DNA from: Flavobacterium daemonense
GTDB taxonomy: Bacteria; Bacteroidota; Bacteroidia; Flavobacteriales; Flavobacteriaceae
Direction of reading: 5' to 3'
DNA: 64,000 bases
Assembly (NCBI RefSeq): GCF_007341385.1
Contig: NZ_VJYD01000004.1
Coordinates: forward strand, 1 to 64,000
Shown: positions 55,833 through 64,000 of the stretch, piece after piece
Numbering within the stretch: the stretch's first letter is position 1
How the letters are laid out: each line of letters opens with the position of its first letter
Program-made: the position numbers and the translations under genes
The notes under the pieces: model-generated
Told to the model about the DNA's origin: nothing
What the model saw: only the letters and a program-made list of their open reading frames with translations
Databases searched by the model: none

Positions 55833-56158
55833 AGATATGATTTAGGGTATTTAAAAATCTTCTTAAAACGGATGGAATGACCAAAAGCATTCTCAATAAA
55901 TAATTTCAATATTTTGTTAAAAATATAAATTTAATTCAAAGCTACAAAACATTCACAACTCATTAGTACATTATTCTTATTAAAATGATGATAAAGTAAA
56001 AACTGATAAATTTCAGTCTGCTATTTGTAAAAACATCTTTACAAAAAAAACCTTCTGAATTTCAAAAGGTTTTTTCCACTATCCAAAATAAATGCTTACT
56101 AAACAACATAATAAAAAACTAAAAAACTAACTATTTCTATTAACCAAATTTTTGATGC
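55833..56158 (-). other. Gap with terminator between the two LamG genes
   Basis: About 325 bases without a gene. It holds the promoter region of LamG gene 1 and, at 56043-56077, a hairpin of AAAAAACCTT and AAGGTTTTTT with an inner TGAA/TTCA pair. The hairpin is downstream of LamG gene 2 on the minus strand and is a likely terminator. The rest is AT-rich with nothing seen. Confidence 0.7.
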
Positions 56159-57085
56159 TTACTTTGAAGTGATTTTTTTTGATGGTGCATTTGTTATTTT
56201 CAACAGATACGTTCCTTCCGGCAAATCACTAATACTCATTGAATTATCTCCAATTATTTTTTGCCCTTGCGAATAAACCTCAACATTTTTACCAGACACA
56301 TTTACATCACTAGTAGCTATAATTGTTGTTGAAGGCGCCGTTTTAACTGGAGTTTTACTTTTTACAGCCAACGTTTTAGTAGTTGCCGTTTTTATTGCTG
56401 GCGCAGCGTCGGCAGCAATAGCAATCACAGGTTTTGATTCTTCATAAAATGCAGCAACTTGCTCATTTGTTAGCGCAACATTAAAAATTTTCAAATCATC
56501 AATATCTGCATTAATACCTACTGTAGTATTTATTTCACCAAGTCTAAAAATATTGCCTTTTGTTGCACGAGTCATGCCATCTAATGATTTTACAAGTACG
56601 CCATCACGATATATTTTAGAAACTGATCCATCAAAAGTTATTGTATAATTATACCATTTTCCTTTCGTTAAAGGAACCGAAACAATTACATCATTACTTG
56701 CACCCCAGCCAGCTAAACTTAAATCTGAATTTGAAGAAGGGGTTCCTTGTTGCAGCAAACCGTAATATTGAGCATTATAAGCTGTTCCGTACCCTAAAAT
56801 ATAGTTTGCTTTTGAAATATCGTTTAACTTCACCCAAACACTAATTGATCTTGCAGCATTGTTTTGAGGCAAATCATCAATTACAGCTTCAAGCGCTTTA
56901 TTGTTCAAACGCTGTGCACCAGTTGGATTTCCCATACGATCTGGAACAAAATTATTTGTTCCCATGAAGGTAATTGTATTTTGAGTATTGTTTAAAGTTC
57001 CGTTGAAGTTAAACTCCTGAATAGGATTTTGCGCAGTTGCATTCAAATAACTTACAAACATTAAAGAGAGCAGTAATTTTTTCAT
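56159..57085 (-). CDS. LamG-like domain protein 2 (exported)
   Basis: Start taken at the ATG at 57085 (308 residues), giving the signal MKKLLLSLMFVSYLNATAQ; an upstream ATG at 57115 adds ten unlikely residues. The domain order equals that of LamG protein 1: QEFNFNGTLNNTQNTITF, RSISVWVKLNDI, DIDDLKIFNVALTNEQV, an Ala/Thr/Lys linker and a sorting-domain-like end (VYSQGQKIIG, DLPEGTYLLKITNAPSKK). A recent tandem duplication explains the pair; the linkers differ most. The function is unknown. Confidence 0.8.
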   Translation of the reverse strand: MKKLLLSLMFVSYLNATAQNPIQEFNFNGTLNNTQNTITFMGTNNFVPDRMGNPTGAQRLNNKALEAVIDDLPQNNAARSISVWVKLNDISKANYILGYGTAYNAQYYGLLQQGTPSSNSDLSLAGWGASNDVIVSVPLTKGKWYNYTITFDGSVSKIYRDGVLVKSLDGMTRATKGNIFRLGEINTTVGINADIDDLKIFNVALTNEQVAAFYEESKPVIAIAADAAPAIKTATTKTLAVKSKTPVKTAPSTTIIATSDVNVSGKNVEVYSQGQKIIGDNSMSISDLPEGTYLLKITNAPSKKITSK

Positions 57086-57464
57086 AGCGATAGATTTAGG
57101 GTTATTAAAAAACATTGTGTCATTTTAACACTGCTAAACTATATTTTTATGCTTTTCACCGAAAATTTTTTCGATAACTAACCTAAATAATCGTTTAAAT
57201 AACCAAAATTGATGATTTTAAACGATCAATTGCATTTTTTTATACTTTCAGTAATATTATTAAAATAATAGTATTACTTCAATCAAACTTAAACTTTCTT
57301 ACGTATAAATACGGTATTTATAATAATTATTGATTTTTACAAATCGTCTTTTTTAGGCGTTTTTGAAAAAATATCAAACTTTAAAAAATTGAACCAATCA
57401 AGAACAAAAAAAAACTCCATCATTACGATGGAGTTTTGTTATATAAAATCTAATGATCTTTCTC
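57086..57464. other. Intergenic region upstream of LamG gene 2
   Basis: About 380 very AT-rich bases without a gene. It should carry the LamG gene 2 promoter at its left end. At 57411-57437 AAAACTCCATC and GATGGAGTTTT form a terminator for the cysteine synthase gene (minus strand). Nothing else stands out. Confidence 0.6.
57411..57437 (-). terminator. Terminator after the cysteine synthase gene
   Basis: AAAACTCCATC pairs perfectly with GATGGAGTTTT around an ATTAC loop; on the minus strand the hairpin is followed by a T run. Confidence 0.92.
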
Positions 57465-58505
57465 TTATTTTACGAATTCAATTTTTTGAACTTCTTCTTC
57501 GTTGATGCTGTCAAAGAATCCTTGTTCATTCATCCAGTCATCGCTAAATACTTTACTCATATAACGAGAACCGTGATCAGGGAAAATAGCAATAATGTTG
57601 CTGTCTTTTGTAAACTCGCCTTCTTCAGCATATTGCTTAATAGCCTGCATTACTGCTCCTGATGTATATCCAACGAACAAACCTTCTTTACGAGTAATTT
57701 CACGTGCAGAATGAGCACTTTCCTCGTCGGTTACTTTCATGAATTTATCGATGATATCAAAATCTGTAGCAGATGGAATTAAGTTTTTACCTAAACCTTC
57801 AATTCGGTAAGGGTAAATTTCTTTATTGTCGAATTCTCTTGTTTCGTGATATTTCTTCAATACTGAACCAAAAGCATCAACACCCAGAATTCTGATATTA
57901 GGATTTTGTTCTTTTAAGAATTTTGCAGTTCCAGAGATTGTTCCACCTGTTCCGCTGCAAGCAATCAAGTGTGTAATTTTTCCGTTTGTCTGTTCCCAGA
58001 TTTCTGGACCGGTTGTGTTGTAATGTGCATCAATATTTAACTGATTGAAATATTGATTAATATAAACAGAACCTTTTGTTTCTTCGTGTAAACGCTTGGC
58101 AACATTGTAGTAGGATCTTTCATCATCAGCTGAAACGTGAGCAGGGCAAACATAAACTTTTGCTCCTAAACTTCTTAGCATGTCTATTTTATCTTTTGAT
58201 GATTTTGAACTTACTGCCAAAATACAGTTATAACCTTTAATAATGCTGACCATTGCCAAACTAAATCCAGTATTACCGGAAGTTGTTTCAATGATCGTAT
58301 CACCTGGCGACAAAATTCCTTTTCTCTCGGCTTCTTCAATAATATATAATGCGATTCTATCTTTTGAGGAATGACCTGGATTAAAAGCTTCTACCTTTGC
58401 GTAGAAATTTCCTTCTAACTCTTCGGTGATTTTATTTAGCTTAATAAGTGGGGTGTTACCTATTAATTCTAAAACATTATTATAAGCATTTATTTCTTCT
58501 TTCAT
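57465..58505 (-). CDS. PLP-dependent cysteine synthase / cystathionine beta-synthase family
   Basis: Start taken at 58505 (346 residues), since [23 protein letters not shown] is the family N-terminus. The fold type II PLP enzyme has [12 protein letters not shown] with Schiff-base Lys48, [12 protein letters not shown] (substrate and PLP ring), [13 protein letters not shown] (phosphate-binding Gly loop) and [10 protein letters not shown]. It joins an activated serine with sulfide or homocysteine. The SSKDR motif with the C-terminal [15 protein letters not shown] resembles cystathionine beta-synthases; choice between the two is not certain. Confidence 0.9.
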   Translation of the reverse strand: MKEEINAYNNVLELIGNTPLIKLNKITEELEGNFYAKVEAFNPGHSSKDRIALYIIEEAERKGILSPGDTIIETTSGNTGFSLAMVSIIKGYNCILAVSSKSSKDKIDMLRSLGAKVYVCPAHVSADDERSYYNVAKRLHEETKGSVYINQYFNQLNIDAHYNTTGPEIWEQTNGKITHLIACSGTGGTISGTAKFLKEQNPNIRILGVDAFGSVLKKYHETREFDNKEIYPYRIEGLGKNLIPSATDFDIIDKFMKVTDEESAHSAREITRKEGLFVGYTSGAVMQAIKQYAEEGEFTKDSNIIAIFPDHGSRYMSKVFSDDWMNEQGFFDSINEEEVQKIEFVK

Positions 58506-58575
58506 AAAAAAATAGTTAATCAAAGGTTTTTTTTAAAACCCCCGATAGGTTGCAAATTTAACAAAAATTTTCTAA

Positions 58576-60636
58576 TTAGCTTTTAATTTTCTCTAAATCT
58601 AATAAAAAACTAAATTCTTTTGCTAAGTCCTTCAAAGCCTCAAAACGTCCTGAAGCACCGCCATGACCGGCATCCATATTAGTATCTAAAAACAAAAATT
58701 TATCGTTTGTCTTCATATTTCTTAATTTGGCTACCCACTTGGCAGGCTCCCAATATTGTACCTGCGAATCGTGCAATCCTGTAGATACATACATGTTTGG
58801 ATAATCTTGCGCTCTTACATTATCATACGGCGAGTATGACAACATATAATCATAATATTTTTTATTGTTTGGGTTTCCCCATTCATCATATTCTCCGGTT
58901 GTTAACGGAATTGTATCATCTAACATTGTTGTTATTACATCAACAAAAGGAACTTGAGCAATTACTCCGTTGTATAATTCGGGAGCTTCGTTTGCAATAA
59001 CTCCCATCAAAAGTCCTCCTGCTGATCCTCCTTCTGCATATAAATGTTTTGCAGAAGTATATTTCTCGTTTATTACAAATTTAGAGCAATCGATGAAATC
59101 TGTAAAGGTATTTTTCTTTTTTAACAGTTTTCCATCTTCATACCATTGTCTTCCCAAGTCTTCTCCTCCACGTATATGCGCGATCGCGTAAATAAATCCG
59201 CGGTCTAAGAGCGAAAGTCGTGTTGATGAAAAATAAGTATCCATTGTAATTCCATATGATCCATAAGAATACAATAAAAGCGGATTTTTGCCATTTTTCT
59301 CCAATCCTTTTCTATAAATCATCGAAATTGGAACTTTTACTCCGTCTCTTGCCGTTACCCAAACACGCTCTTCGATGTAATTTTCTTTATCAAATTTTCC
59401 TCCCAAAACCTGTTGCTCTTTCAAGATTTCTTTGGTTTGGGTTTTCATATTAAAATCAATTACTGAAGATGGCGTTGCAAGCGACTGGTAGCTGTAACGC
59501 AAAATATCGGTATCAAAATCAATATTTGTTGTTGTGTAAGCATTGTAAGTTTCGCTTCCAAATGGCAGATAATAATCGGGTTCGCCATTCCAAGGCATGA
59601 TTCGAATATGATTTAATCCGTTTGAGCGCTCTTCAACAACCAAATAATTCTTAAAGATTTCAATATCTTCCAACAAAACATCTTCTCTGTGCGGAATAAC
59701 ATCTACCCAGTTTCTTTTCTTTGTTTTGTTTTCAGGCGTTTTCATCAACTTAAAATTCGTTGCCTTATCTTTATTTGTCAAGATATAAAACGAATCTTCA
59801 TAATGTGAAATACTGTACTCTAATCCGCGTACACGAGTTTGAAAAACCTCAAATTCGCCATCTGGATTATCAGAATTCAATATTCTGTATTCCGTCGTCA
59901 AAGTACTTCCGGAACTGATTACAATGTATTTTTTAGACTTTTCTTTGTGTACAGAAACATTAAAAGTATCATCTATTTCATCATAAACTAAAACATCATC
60001 TTTTGAATTTGTATTTAATTTGTGTCTGAAAATCTTGTCGGCTCTTAAAGTAACTTCATCTTGTCTGGTATAAAACAAAGTCTTGTTGTCATTTGCCCAA
60101 ACCGAGCTTCCTGTCGCATTTTCAATTTTGTCTGATAAAATTTCTCCCGTTTCTAAATTTTTAACTTGAACCGTGTAAATTCTTCTTCCAACGATATCGA
60201 CTCCAAAACTGGCAAATTTATTATCTGGACTAATACTCAATCCGCCTAATTTGAAATAAGCATGTCCTTTTGCCAATTCGTTGCAGTTGAACAAAATTTC
60301 TTCCTCTGCAGAAAGGCTTCCTTTTTTTCGGGCAAAAATTGGGTAATCTTGACCAGTTTCAAAACGGGTGATATAAAAATAACCGTTGTAGAAATAAGGA
60401 ACTGATGAATCGTCTTCTTTAATTCGGCTTTTCATTTCTTCATACAAAGATTCTTGCAAATCTTTAGTATGAGCAGTCATACTTTGATAGTAATCGTTTT
60501 CTTTATTGAGATAATCGATAACTTCAGGATTTTCGCGGTCGTTTAGCCAAAAATAGTTGTCAATTCTAGTCTCTTTATGTTTTTTTAGTTTCTTCGGAAT
60601 TTCTTTGGCTGCGGGAGCCATTATATGATTTTGCAT
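58576..60636 (-). CDS. S9 family peptidase (oligopeptidase B-like)
   Basis: This 686-residue cytoplasmic serine peptidase has an N-terminal beta-propeller (IDNYFWLNDRENPEVIDYL to about residue 400) and a C-terminal hydrolase domain. The catalytic set is GGSAGGLLMG (Ser), STGLHDSQVQYWEPAKW (Asp) and MDAGHGGASGR (His). FIYAIAHIRGGEDLGRQWYEDGKL is typical of oligopeptidase B. It cuts small peptides after basic residues or Pro. No signal peptide is seen. A TACTTTTG box lies upstream on the minus strand near 60676. Confidence 0.93.
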   Translation of the reverse strand: MQNHIMAPAAKEIPKKLKKHKETRIDNYFWLNDRENPEVIDYLNKENDYYQSMTAHTKDLQESLYEEMKSRIKEDDSSVPYFYNGYFYITRFETGQDYPIFARKKGSLSAEEEILFNCNELAKGHAYFKLGGLSISPDNKFASFGVDIVGRRIYTVQVKNLETGEILSDKIENATGSSVWANDNKTLFYTRQDEVTLRADKIFRHKLNTNSKDDVLVYDEIDDTFNVSVHKEKSKKYIVISSGSTLTTEYRILNSDNPDGEFEVFQTRVRGLEYSISHYEDSFYILTNKDKATNFKLMKTPENKTKKRNWVDVIPHREDVLLEDIEIFKNYLVVEERSNGLNHIRIMPWNGEPDYYLPFGSETYNAYTTTNIDFDTDILRYSYQSLATPSSVIDFNMKTQTKEILKEQQVLGGKFDKENYIEERVWVTARDGVKVPISMIYRKGLEKNGKNPLLLYSYGSYGITMDTYFSSTRLSLLDRGFIYAIAHIRGGEDLGRQWYEDGKLLKKKNTFTDFIDCSKFVINEKYTSAKHLYAEGGSAGGLLMGVIANEAPELYNGVIAQVPFVDVITTMLDDTIPLTTGEYDEWGNPNNKKYYDYMLSYSPYDNVRAQDYPNMYVSTGLHDSQVQYWEPAKWVAKLRNMKTNDKFLFLDTNMDAGHGGASGRFEALKDLAKEFSFLLDLEKIKS

Positions 60637-60724
60637 TTATTGAGCATTTATTTTTTAAATACGAAGGAGCAAAAGTAGTACAATCAAAACAGAACCAGAA
60701 TTAATTTTTTCATAAAATATTCTA

Positions 60725-60754
60725 TTGATTTACCATAGCAATATACTAATTTTG
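60725..60754 (+). promoter_or_regulatory. Bacteroidota-type promoter of the ybaB gene
   Basis: TTG (60725-60727), 19 bases, then TAATTTTG (60747-60754) match the TTTG / TAnnTTTG consensus. The start codon follows at 60783. Confidence 0.85.
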
Positions 60755-60782
60755 TCGTAAATAATTTAAAAAATCGAGAAAA

Positions 60783-61103
60783 ATGGATTTAATGGGAATG
60801 ATGGGCAAACTTAAAGAAACCCAGCAAAAAATTGAAGATACAAAGAAACGCTTAGATACTGTTTTAATTGACGAACAAAGCGCTGACGGATTATTGAAAA
60901 TTACAATTACAGCAAGCAGAAAAATAAAAACTATTTCTGTTGATAACTCTCTTTTAGAAGATAAAGAACAATTAGAGGACTACTTGATCGTAACTTTAAA
61001 TAAAGCAATTGAAAAAGCAACTAGCATCAACGAAAGAGAACTTGACGCTGTAGCAAAAATGGATATGCCGATGATTCCTGGGATGGATAATCTTTTTAAA
61101 TAA
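60783..61103 (+). CDS. YbaB/EbfC family nucleoid-associated protein
   Basis: This 106-residue protein has the YbaB/EbfC pattern: [26 protein letters not shown] (N-terminal helix), [21 protein letters not shown] and [25 protein letters not shown], then a Met/Pro tail. The homodimer binds DNA like tweezers. In many bacteria it follows dnaX and precedes recR; neither is here. It has its own promoter and terminator. Confidence 0.9.
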   Translation: MDLMGMMGKLKETQQKIEDTKKRLDTVLIDEQSADGLLKITITASRKIKTISVDNSLLEDKEQLEDYLIVTLNKAIEKATSINERELDAVAKMDMPMIPGMDNLFK

Positions 61104-61332
61104 GGTTCAAAGTTGCAAAGGTCCAAAGGCTCAGAGGTTTTCTACATTGTAACCAATAAAAAAGACGCATTAAAATGCGTCTTTTTTTATTTTAAACCTT
61201 TGTCCCTCTGAACCCCTGCAACTTTGAAACTTTGCAGCTTTAAACCTTTGCTCCTCTGAGCCTCTGCAACTTTGAACCTTCGAAGCTTCAAACCTTTGCC
61301 CCTCTGAACCTTTGCAACTTTGAACCTTTTTT
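61104..61332. repeat. 'Accttt' degenerate repeats and terminator after ybaB
   Basis: GACGCAT and ATGCGTC (61158-61188) form a terminator with A and T runs. On each side lie degenerate copies of gcaaaggtccaaaggctcagagg and its complement (ctctgaacccctgcaactttgaaactttg). The family matches the tracts at 36076 and 33560. No gene is in this 229-base gap. Confidence 0.75.
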
Positions 61333-62352
61333 CTAGATCTTCGAAAAAGTCTCCATCACATACGTGTGCATAACTTCTTTGTAATCTAAATGCGTTACGA
61401 TTCTGAGTTTATTGCGCCCTAGGGAGCTTATTAATATGTTTTTCTGTTTCAATTTTTCGATTAAAAGCGTATCGCTATAACCCTCTGCTAAAGAGAAAAT
61501 CAAAATATTAGTTTCAACAGGCTCAACACTTGAAACCCAAGATTTTGTGCTTAAAATAGCGCCAATTTCTTTTGCTCTTCTGTGATCTTCTGCTAGTCTT
61601 TCAATATTATTTGCCAAAGCATATAATCCGGCTGCAGCCAAATAACCAACTTGGCGCATTCCCCCGCCTAATATCTTTCTGATTCTCAACGCTCTGTGAA
61701 TATCAGCTTTGGTTCCAAGCAAAACAGAACCAATTGGCGCGCCTAATCCTTTTGACAAACAAACGGATATTGTATCGAAAATAGCTCCAAATTCTTTCGG
61801 ATTTTGTCTTTTGGCTACCAATGCATTCCAAATTCTGGCTCCATCTAAATGGAATTTCAAATTATTGGCATCGCATACTTTTTTAATCTCTCTTAAATCT
61901 TCCAATTCATAACACGCTCCTCCTCCTTTATTGGTTGTGTTTTCGACACAAACCAAACTAGTCAACGGACTGTGATAAAATTCAGGATCATTGATTGCTG
62001 CTGCAACTTGAGCTGCGTTGATCATGCCACGGTCGCCATCTAACAAACAGCAAGAAACGCCACTGTTAAAGGAAACTCCTCCCCCTTCAAAATTATAAAC
62101 GTGCGCAAATTTATCGGCAATTAACTGCTCGCCAGGCTGTGTGTGAAGTTTAATAGCGGTTTGATTTGCCATAGTCCCTGATGGAAAAAATAGTCCAGCT
62201 TCCATACCAAAAAATTCGGCTACTCTTGTTTCTAATTCGATAACCGTAGGATCCTGCTTATATACGTCATCGCCAACTTGTGCATTGAACATATATTGCA
62301 GCATTTCGTATGTAGGTTTTGTAATGGTATCGCTAACTAAATTTATTTCCAT
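61333..62352 (-). CDS. Low-specificity L-threonine aldolase family protein
   Basis: This 339-residue PLP enzyme (fold type I beta-eliminating lyase family) cleaves threonine or allo-threonine to glycine and acetaldehyde. Landmarks are EINLVSDTITKPTYEML, FPSGTMANQTAIKLHTQPG, LKFHLDGARIWNALVAKR (PLP Asp) and SVCLSKGLGAPIGSVLLG with the Schiff-base Lys, followed by RKILGGGMRQVGYLAAAGLYAL. It has its own upstream region with a TAATTTTG box on the minus strand near 62386. It offers a route to glycine, which would feed the glycine cleavage T protein. Confidence 0.95.
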   Translation of the reverse strand: MEINLVSDTITKPTYEMLQYMFNAQVGDDVYKQDPTVIELETRVAEFFGMEAGLFFPSGTMANQTAIKLHTQPGEQLIADKFAHVYNFEGGGVSFNSGVSCCLLDGDRGMINAAQVAAAINDPEFYHSPLTSLVCVENTTNKGGGACYELEDLREIKKVCDANNLKFHLDGARIWNALVAKRQNPKEFGAIFDTISVCLSKGLGAPIGSVLLGTKADIHRALRIRKILGGGMRQVGYLAAAGLYALANNIERLAEDHRRAKEIGAILSTKSWVSSVEPVETNILIFSLAEGYSDTLLIEKLKQKNILISSLGRNKLRIVTHLDYKEVMHTYVMETFSKI

Positions 62353-62719
62353 ATAAAACTAATATCTTTTTTTGGACAGCAAAATTACGTATTACTGTTA
62401 TTTATTAATCGCAAGTTTTCATAAATTTTAACTTTCGATTACTATACAACCAAATTAACGTAATATTTATAAAAAACATATAAAACTAACATTAATAATT
62501 CAAAAATTGAAGAGCAGTTTTAGAAACTATTTTATTTGACAAAAAACCAACTCTTCAAAATTGGTCAAAATCATTAATTTTTAACCACTTACAAACTAAT
62601 GTGCGTATTCTAAATTTATTACTGCTTTCTAAAAACTAAATCTTATTTTTGTACTACGAAACTGTAAAATCAAATCAAGGCAGTTTCTACAAAAAACATC
62701 TAAAACTATTTAATAATTT
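62353..62719. other. Divergent promoter region, threonine aldolase / prfB
   Basis: About 370 AT-rich bases without a gene. A TATTTTTG box at 62644-62651 is a probable -7 element of prfB; a TAATTTTG on the minus strand near 62386 serves the aldolase gene. No repeat is seen. Confidence 0.55.
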
Positions 62720-63818
62720 ATGACAACAGCCGAACAAGTAAAAGGTATTGTGGAGCGCCTTGGTGCGTTGAGGAGGTATCTTTGACGTTGATGCCAAGCT
62801 AATCGAAATTGCAAACGAAGAAGAAAAAACTTTTGCGCCAGATTTTTGGAACAATCCGAAAGAAGCAGAAAACATTGTAAAAAATCTTCGAAACAAGAAG
62901 AAATGGATTGAAGATTATGATAAAGCTGTCGAACTTACTGATGAGCTTCAGCTTGCTTATGATTTTTATAAAGAAGGCGAACTTTCTGTAGAAGAATTAG
63001 ACGAGCAATACAATAATGCACAATCGCATATTGAAAACATCGAATTCAAAAACATGCTTTCTGATGAAGGTGACAGTCTTAGCGCCGTTGTTCAAATTAC
63101 AGCCGGAGCCGGAGGAACGGAAAGCTGTGACTGGGCCGGAATGTTGATGCGTATGTACATGATGTGGGGCGAAAGCTACGGCTACAAAATAAAAGAACTT
63201 AACTTTCAAGAAGGTGATGTTGCCGGAATTAAAACGGTAACTTTAGAATTTGAAGGTGATTATTCTTTTGGTTATTTAAAAGGCGAAAATGGTGTTCACC
63301 GTTTAGTGAGAATTTCTCCTTTTGACAGTAATGCTAAGCGTCATACATCGTTTGTCTCTGTATATGTTTATCCGCTTGTTGATGATAGTATCGAAATCGA
63401 CATTAATCCTGCTGATATCGAAATTACAACTTCACGTTCAAGTGGAGCTGGAGGACAGAATGTAAATAAAGTGGAAACGAAAGTCCAATTGGTTCACAAA
63501 CCAACTGGAATCCAAATTCAATGTTCTGAAACACGATCTCAGCAAGACAACAGACAACGTGCCATGCAAATGCTTCGTTCTCAATTGTACGAAATCGAGT
63601 TAAAAAAACAGCAAGCACAACGCGCTGATATTGAAGCCGGAAAAATGAAAATTGAATGGGGTTCGCAAATTCGTAATTACGTAATGCAACCTTATAAATT
63701 AGTAAAAGACGTTCGTACAGGTTACGAAACTAGCGATGTTGATGGTGTAATGAACGGAAATATCGATGCTTTTCTAAAAGCCTATCTAATGATGATGGGA
63801 CAGAAAGAGGAAGAGTAA
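62720..63818 (+). CDS. prfB: Peptide chain release factor 2 (programmed +1 frameshift)
   Basis: RF2 releases peptides at UGA and UAA. It is encoded in two frames: 62720-62782 (21 codons) reaches an in-frame TGA at 62783-62785, and the second frame starts at 62784, giving 365 residues, the usual RF2 length. The frameshift site is AGGAGG TAT CTT TGA C, with an SD-like AGGAGG at 62771-62776 three bases before CTT, as in E. coli. Downstream, SPF (199-201) is the stop-codon reading motif and GGQ (244-246) the release motif. Frameshifting would depend on RF2 level (autoregulation). Confidence 0.97.
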
Positions 63819-63887
63819 ACAGTGTTCAGATTTATAGTATTCAGTCACAGTAAACCTGAAACCTGAAACTTTAAAACTAAAAAAGTT

Positions 63888-64000
63888 ATGATAAAATGGG
63901 CCGATGTAATTCATTTTACAAATAAAGGAAATCCAGCTCCGGAGAAAAGAGTTGAGAAAACGGAAGAAGAATGGAAACAACTTCTAACTTCTGAAGAATT
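63888..64000 (+). CDS. msrB: Peptide-methionine (R)-S-oxide reductase, N-terminal part
   Basis: The frame starts at the ATG at 63888 and runs off the window after 37 codons. The sequence MIKWADVIHFTNKGNPAPEK, then RRVEKTEEEWK-like KRVEKTEEEWKQLLTSEE, matches the N-terminal region of MsrB proteins, which reduce methionine-R-sulfoxide. The catalytic region is outside the window, so the call is from the leading segment only. The gap after prfB contains 'attcagt' and 'ctgaaac' repeats. Confidence 0.7.
   Translation, partial: MIKWADVIHFTNKGNPAPEKRVEKTEEEWKQLLTSEE

Noticed and set aside
62720-62785. prfB broken by an in-frame TGA (pseudogene).
   Set aside because: The break is the known programmed +1 frameshift site; the combined protein is full length with intact SPF and GGQ motifs.
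1-64000. Search for tRNA, rRNA, insertion sequences and prophage genes.
   Set aside because: No cloverleaf with a GTTCRA arm, no ribosomal RNA stretch and no transposase or integrase frame was seen by eye; a covariance search would be decisive.

Overview
The window is a gene-dense, AT-rich chromosomal segment from a member of the Bacteroidota, almost certainly a Flavobacterium. The signs are the Bacteroidota promoter form (TTTG, about 19-20 bases, TAnnTTTG) seen upstream of several genes, many secreted or lipoprotein products, LamG proteins with type IX-secretion-like C-terminal ends, a surface-type lipoprotein Fe/Mn superoxide dismutase, and the gene pairings. No rRNA, tRNA, CRISPR array, transposase or prophage gene was recognised.

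Layout. 1-7.3 kb: a heptamer tandem repeat, an SRPBCC protein, birA (minus), then one long plus-strand operon rsfS-ftsH-LUD-cdsA-psd-ACBP-sodA for ribosome silencing, membrane proteolysis and phospholipid synthesis. 7.4-13.6 kb: GH130 and GH13 carbohydrate enzymes (convergent), an OstA/LptA-like protein and a class III aminotransferase. 13.9-19.7 kb: TPR protein-aroE, an outer-membrane-type protein, a DUF349 protein and OsmC. 19.8-23.7 kb (minus): periplasmic TPR protein and gyrA. 24-28.7 kb: clpC, a RimB-like/RimK fusion and a DUF421 protein. 28.7-33 kb (minus): a lipoprotein, the PiT/DUF47 phosphate pair and hutH. 33.3-38.7 kb: a threonine operon, thrA-thrB-thrC, preceded by a newly called 33-codon Thr-rich leader peptide that looks like an attenuator. 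38.8-40.7 kb: two unrecognised very AT-rich membrane-protein genes. 41-48.7 kb: S10 peptidase, GNAT, HutD, a HipA-like kinase/DUF3037 pair, NAD(P)HX dehydratase, and a TPR-TM-adenylate cyclase with a small upstream partner. 49-54.9 kb: YitT, gcvT, S41 protease, yebC, small lipoprotein. 55-64 kb: two LamG paralogues, a cysteine/cystathionine synthase, S9 peptidase, YbaB, threonine aldolase, prfB with a programmed +1 frameshift, and the start of msrB.

The most striking non-gene content is a set of at least six families of intergenic inverted repeats, some nested in each other, occurring in operon gaps and at gene ends: a roughly 100-base GTCATTTCGA palindrome (three copies), two 'ctttgcg' families (one nested around the first family, one around itself), a GC-rich GCTAGCGCGAGCGT palindrome, a CCTCCAGCTTTAGCTGGAGG element and a TTGCCACAGATT element, plus tandem 7-mer and 8-mer tracts. 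Together with the threonine leader these are the best candidates for undescribed biology here. No complete novel defence or enzymatic system is evident.
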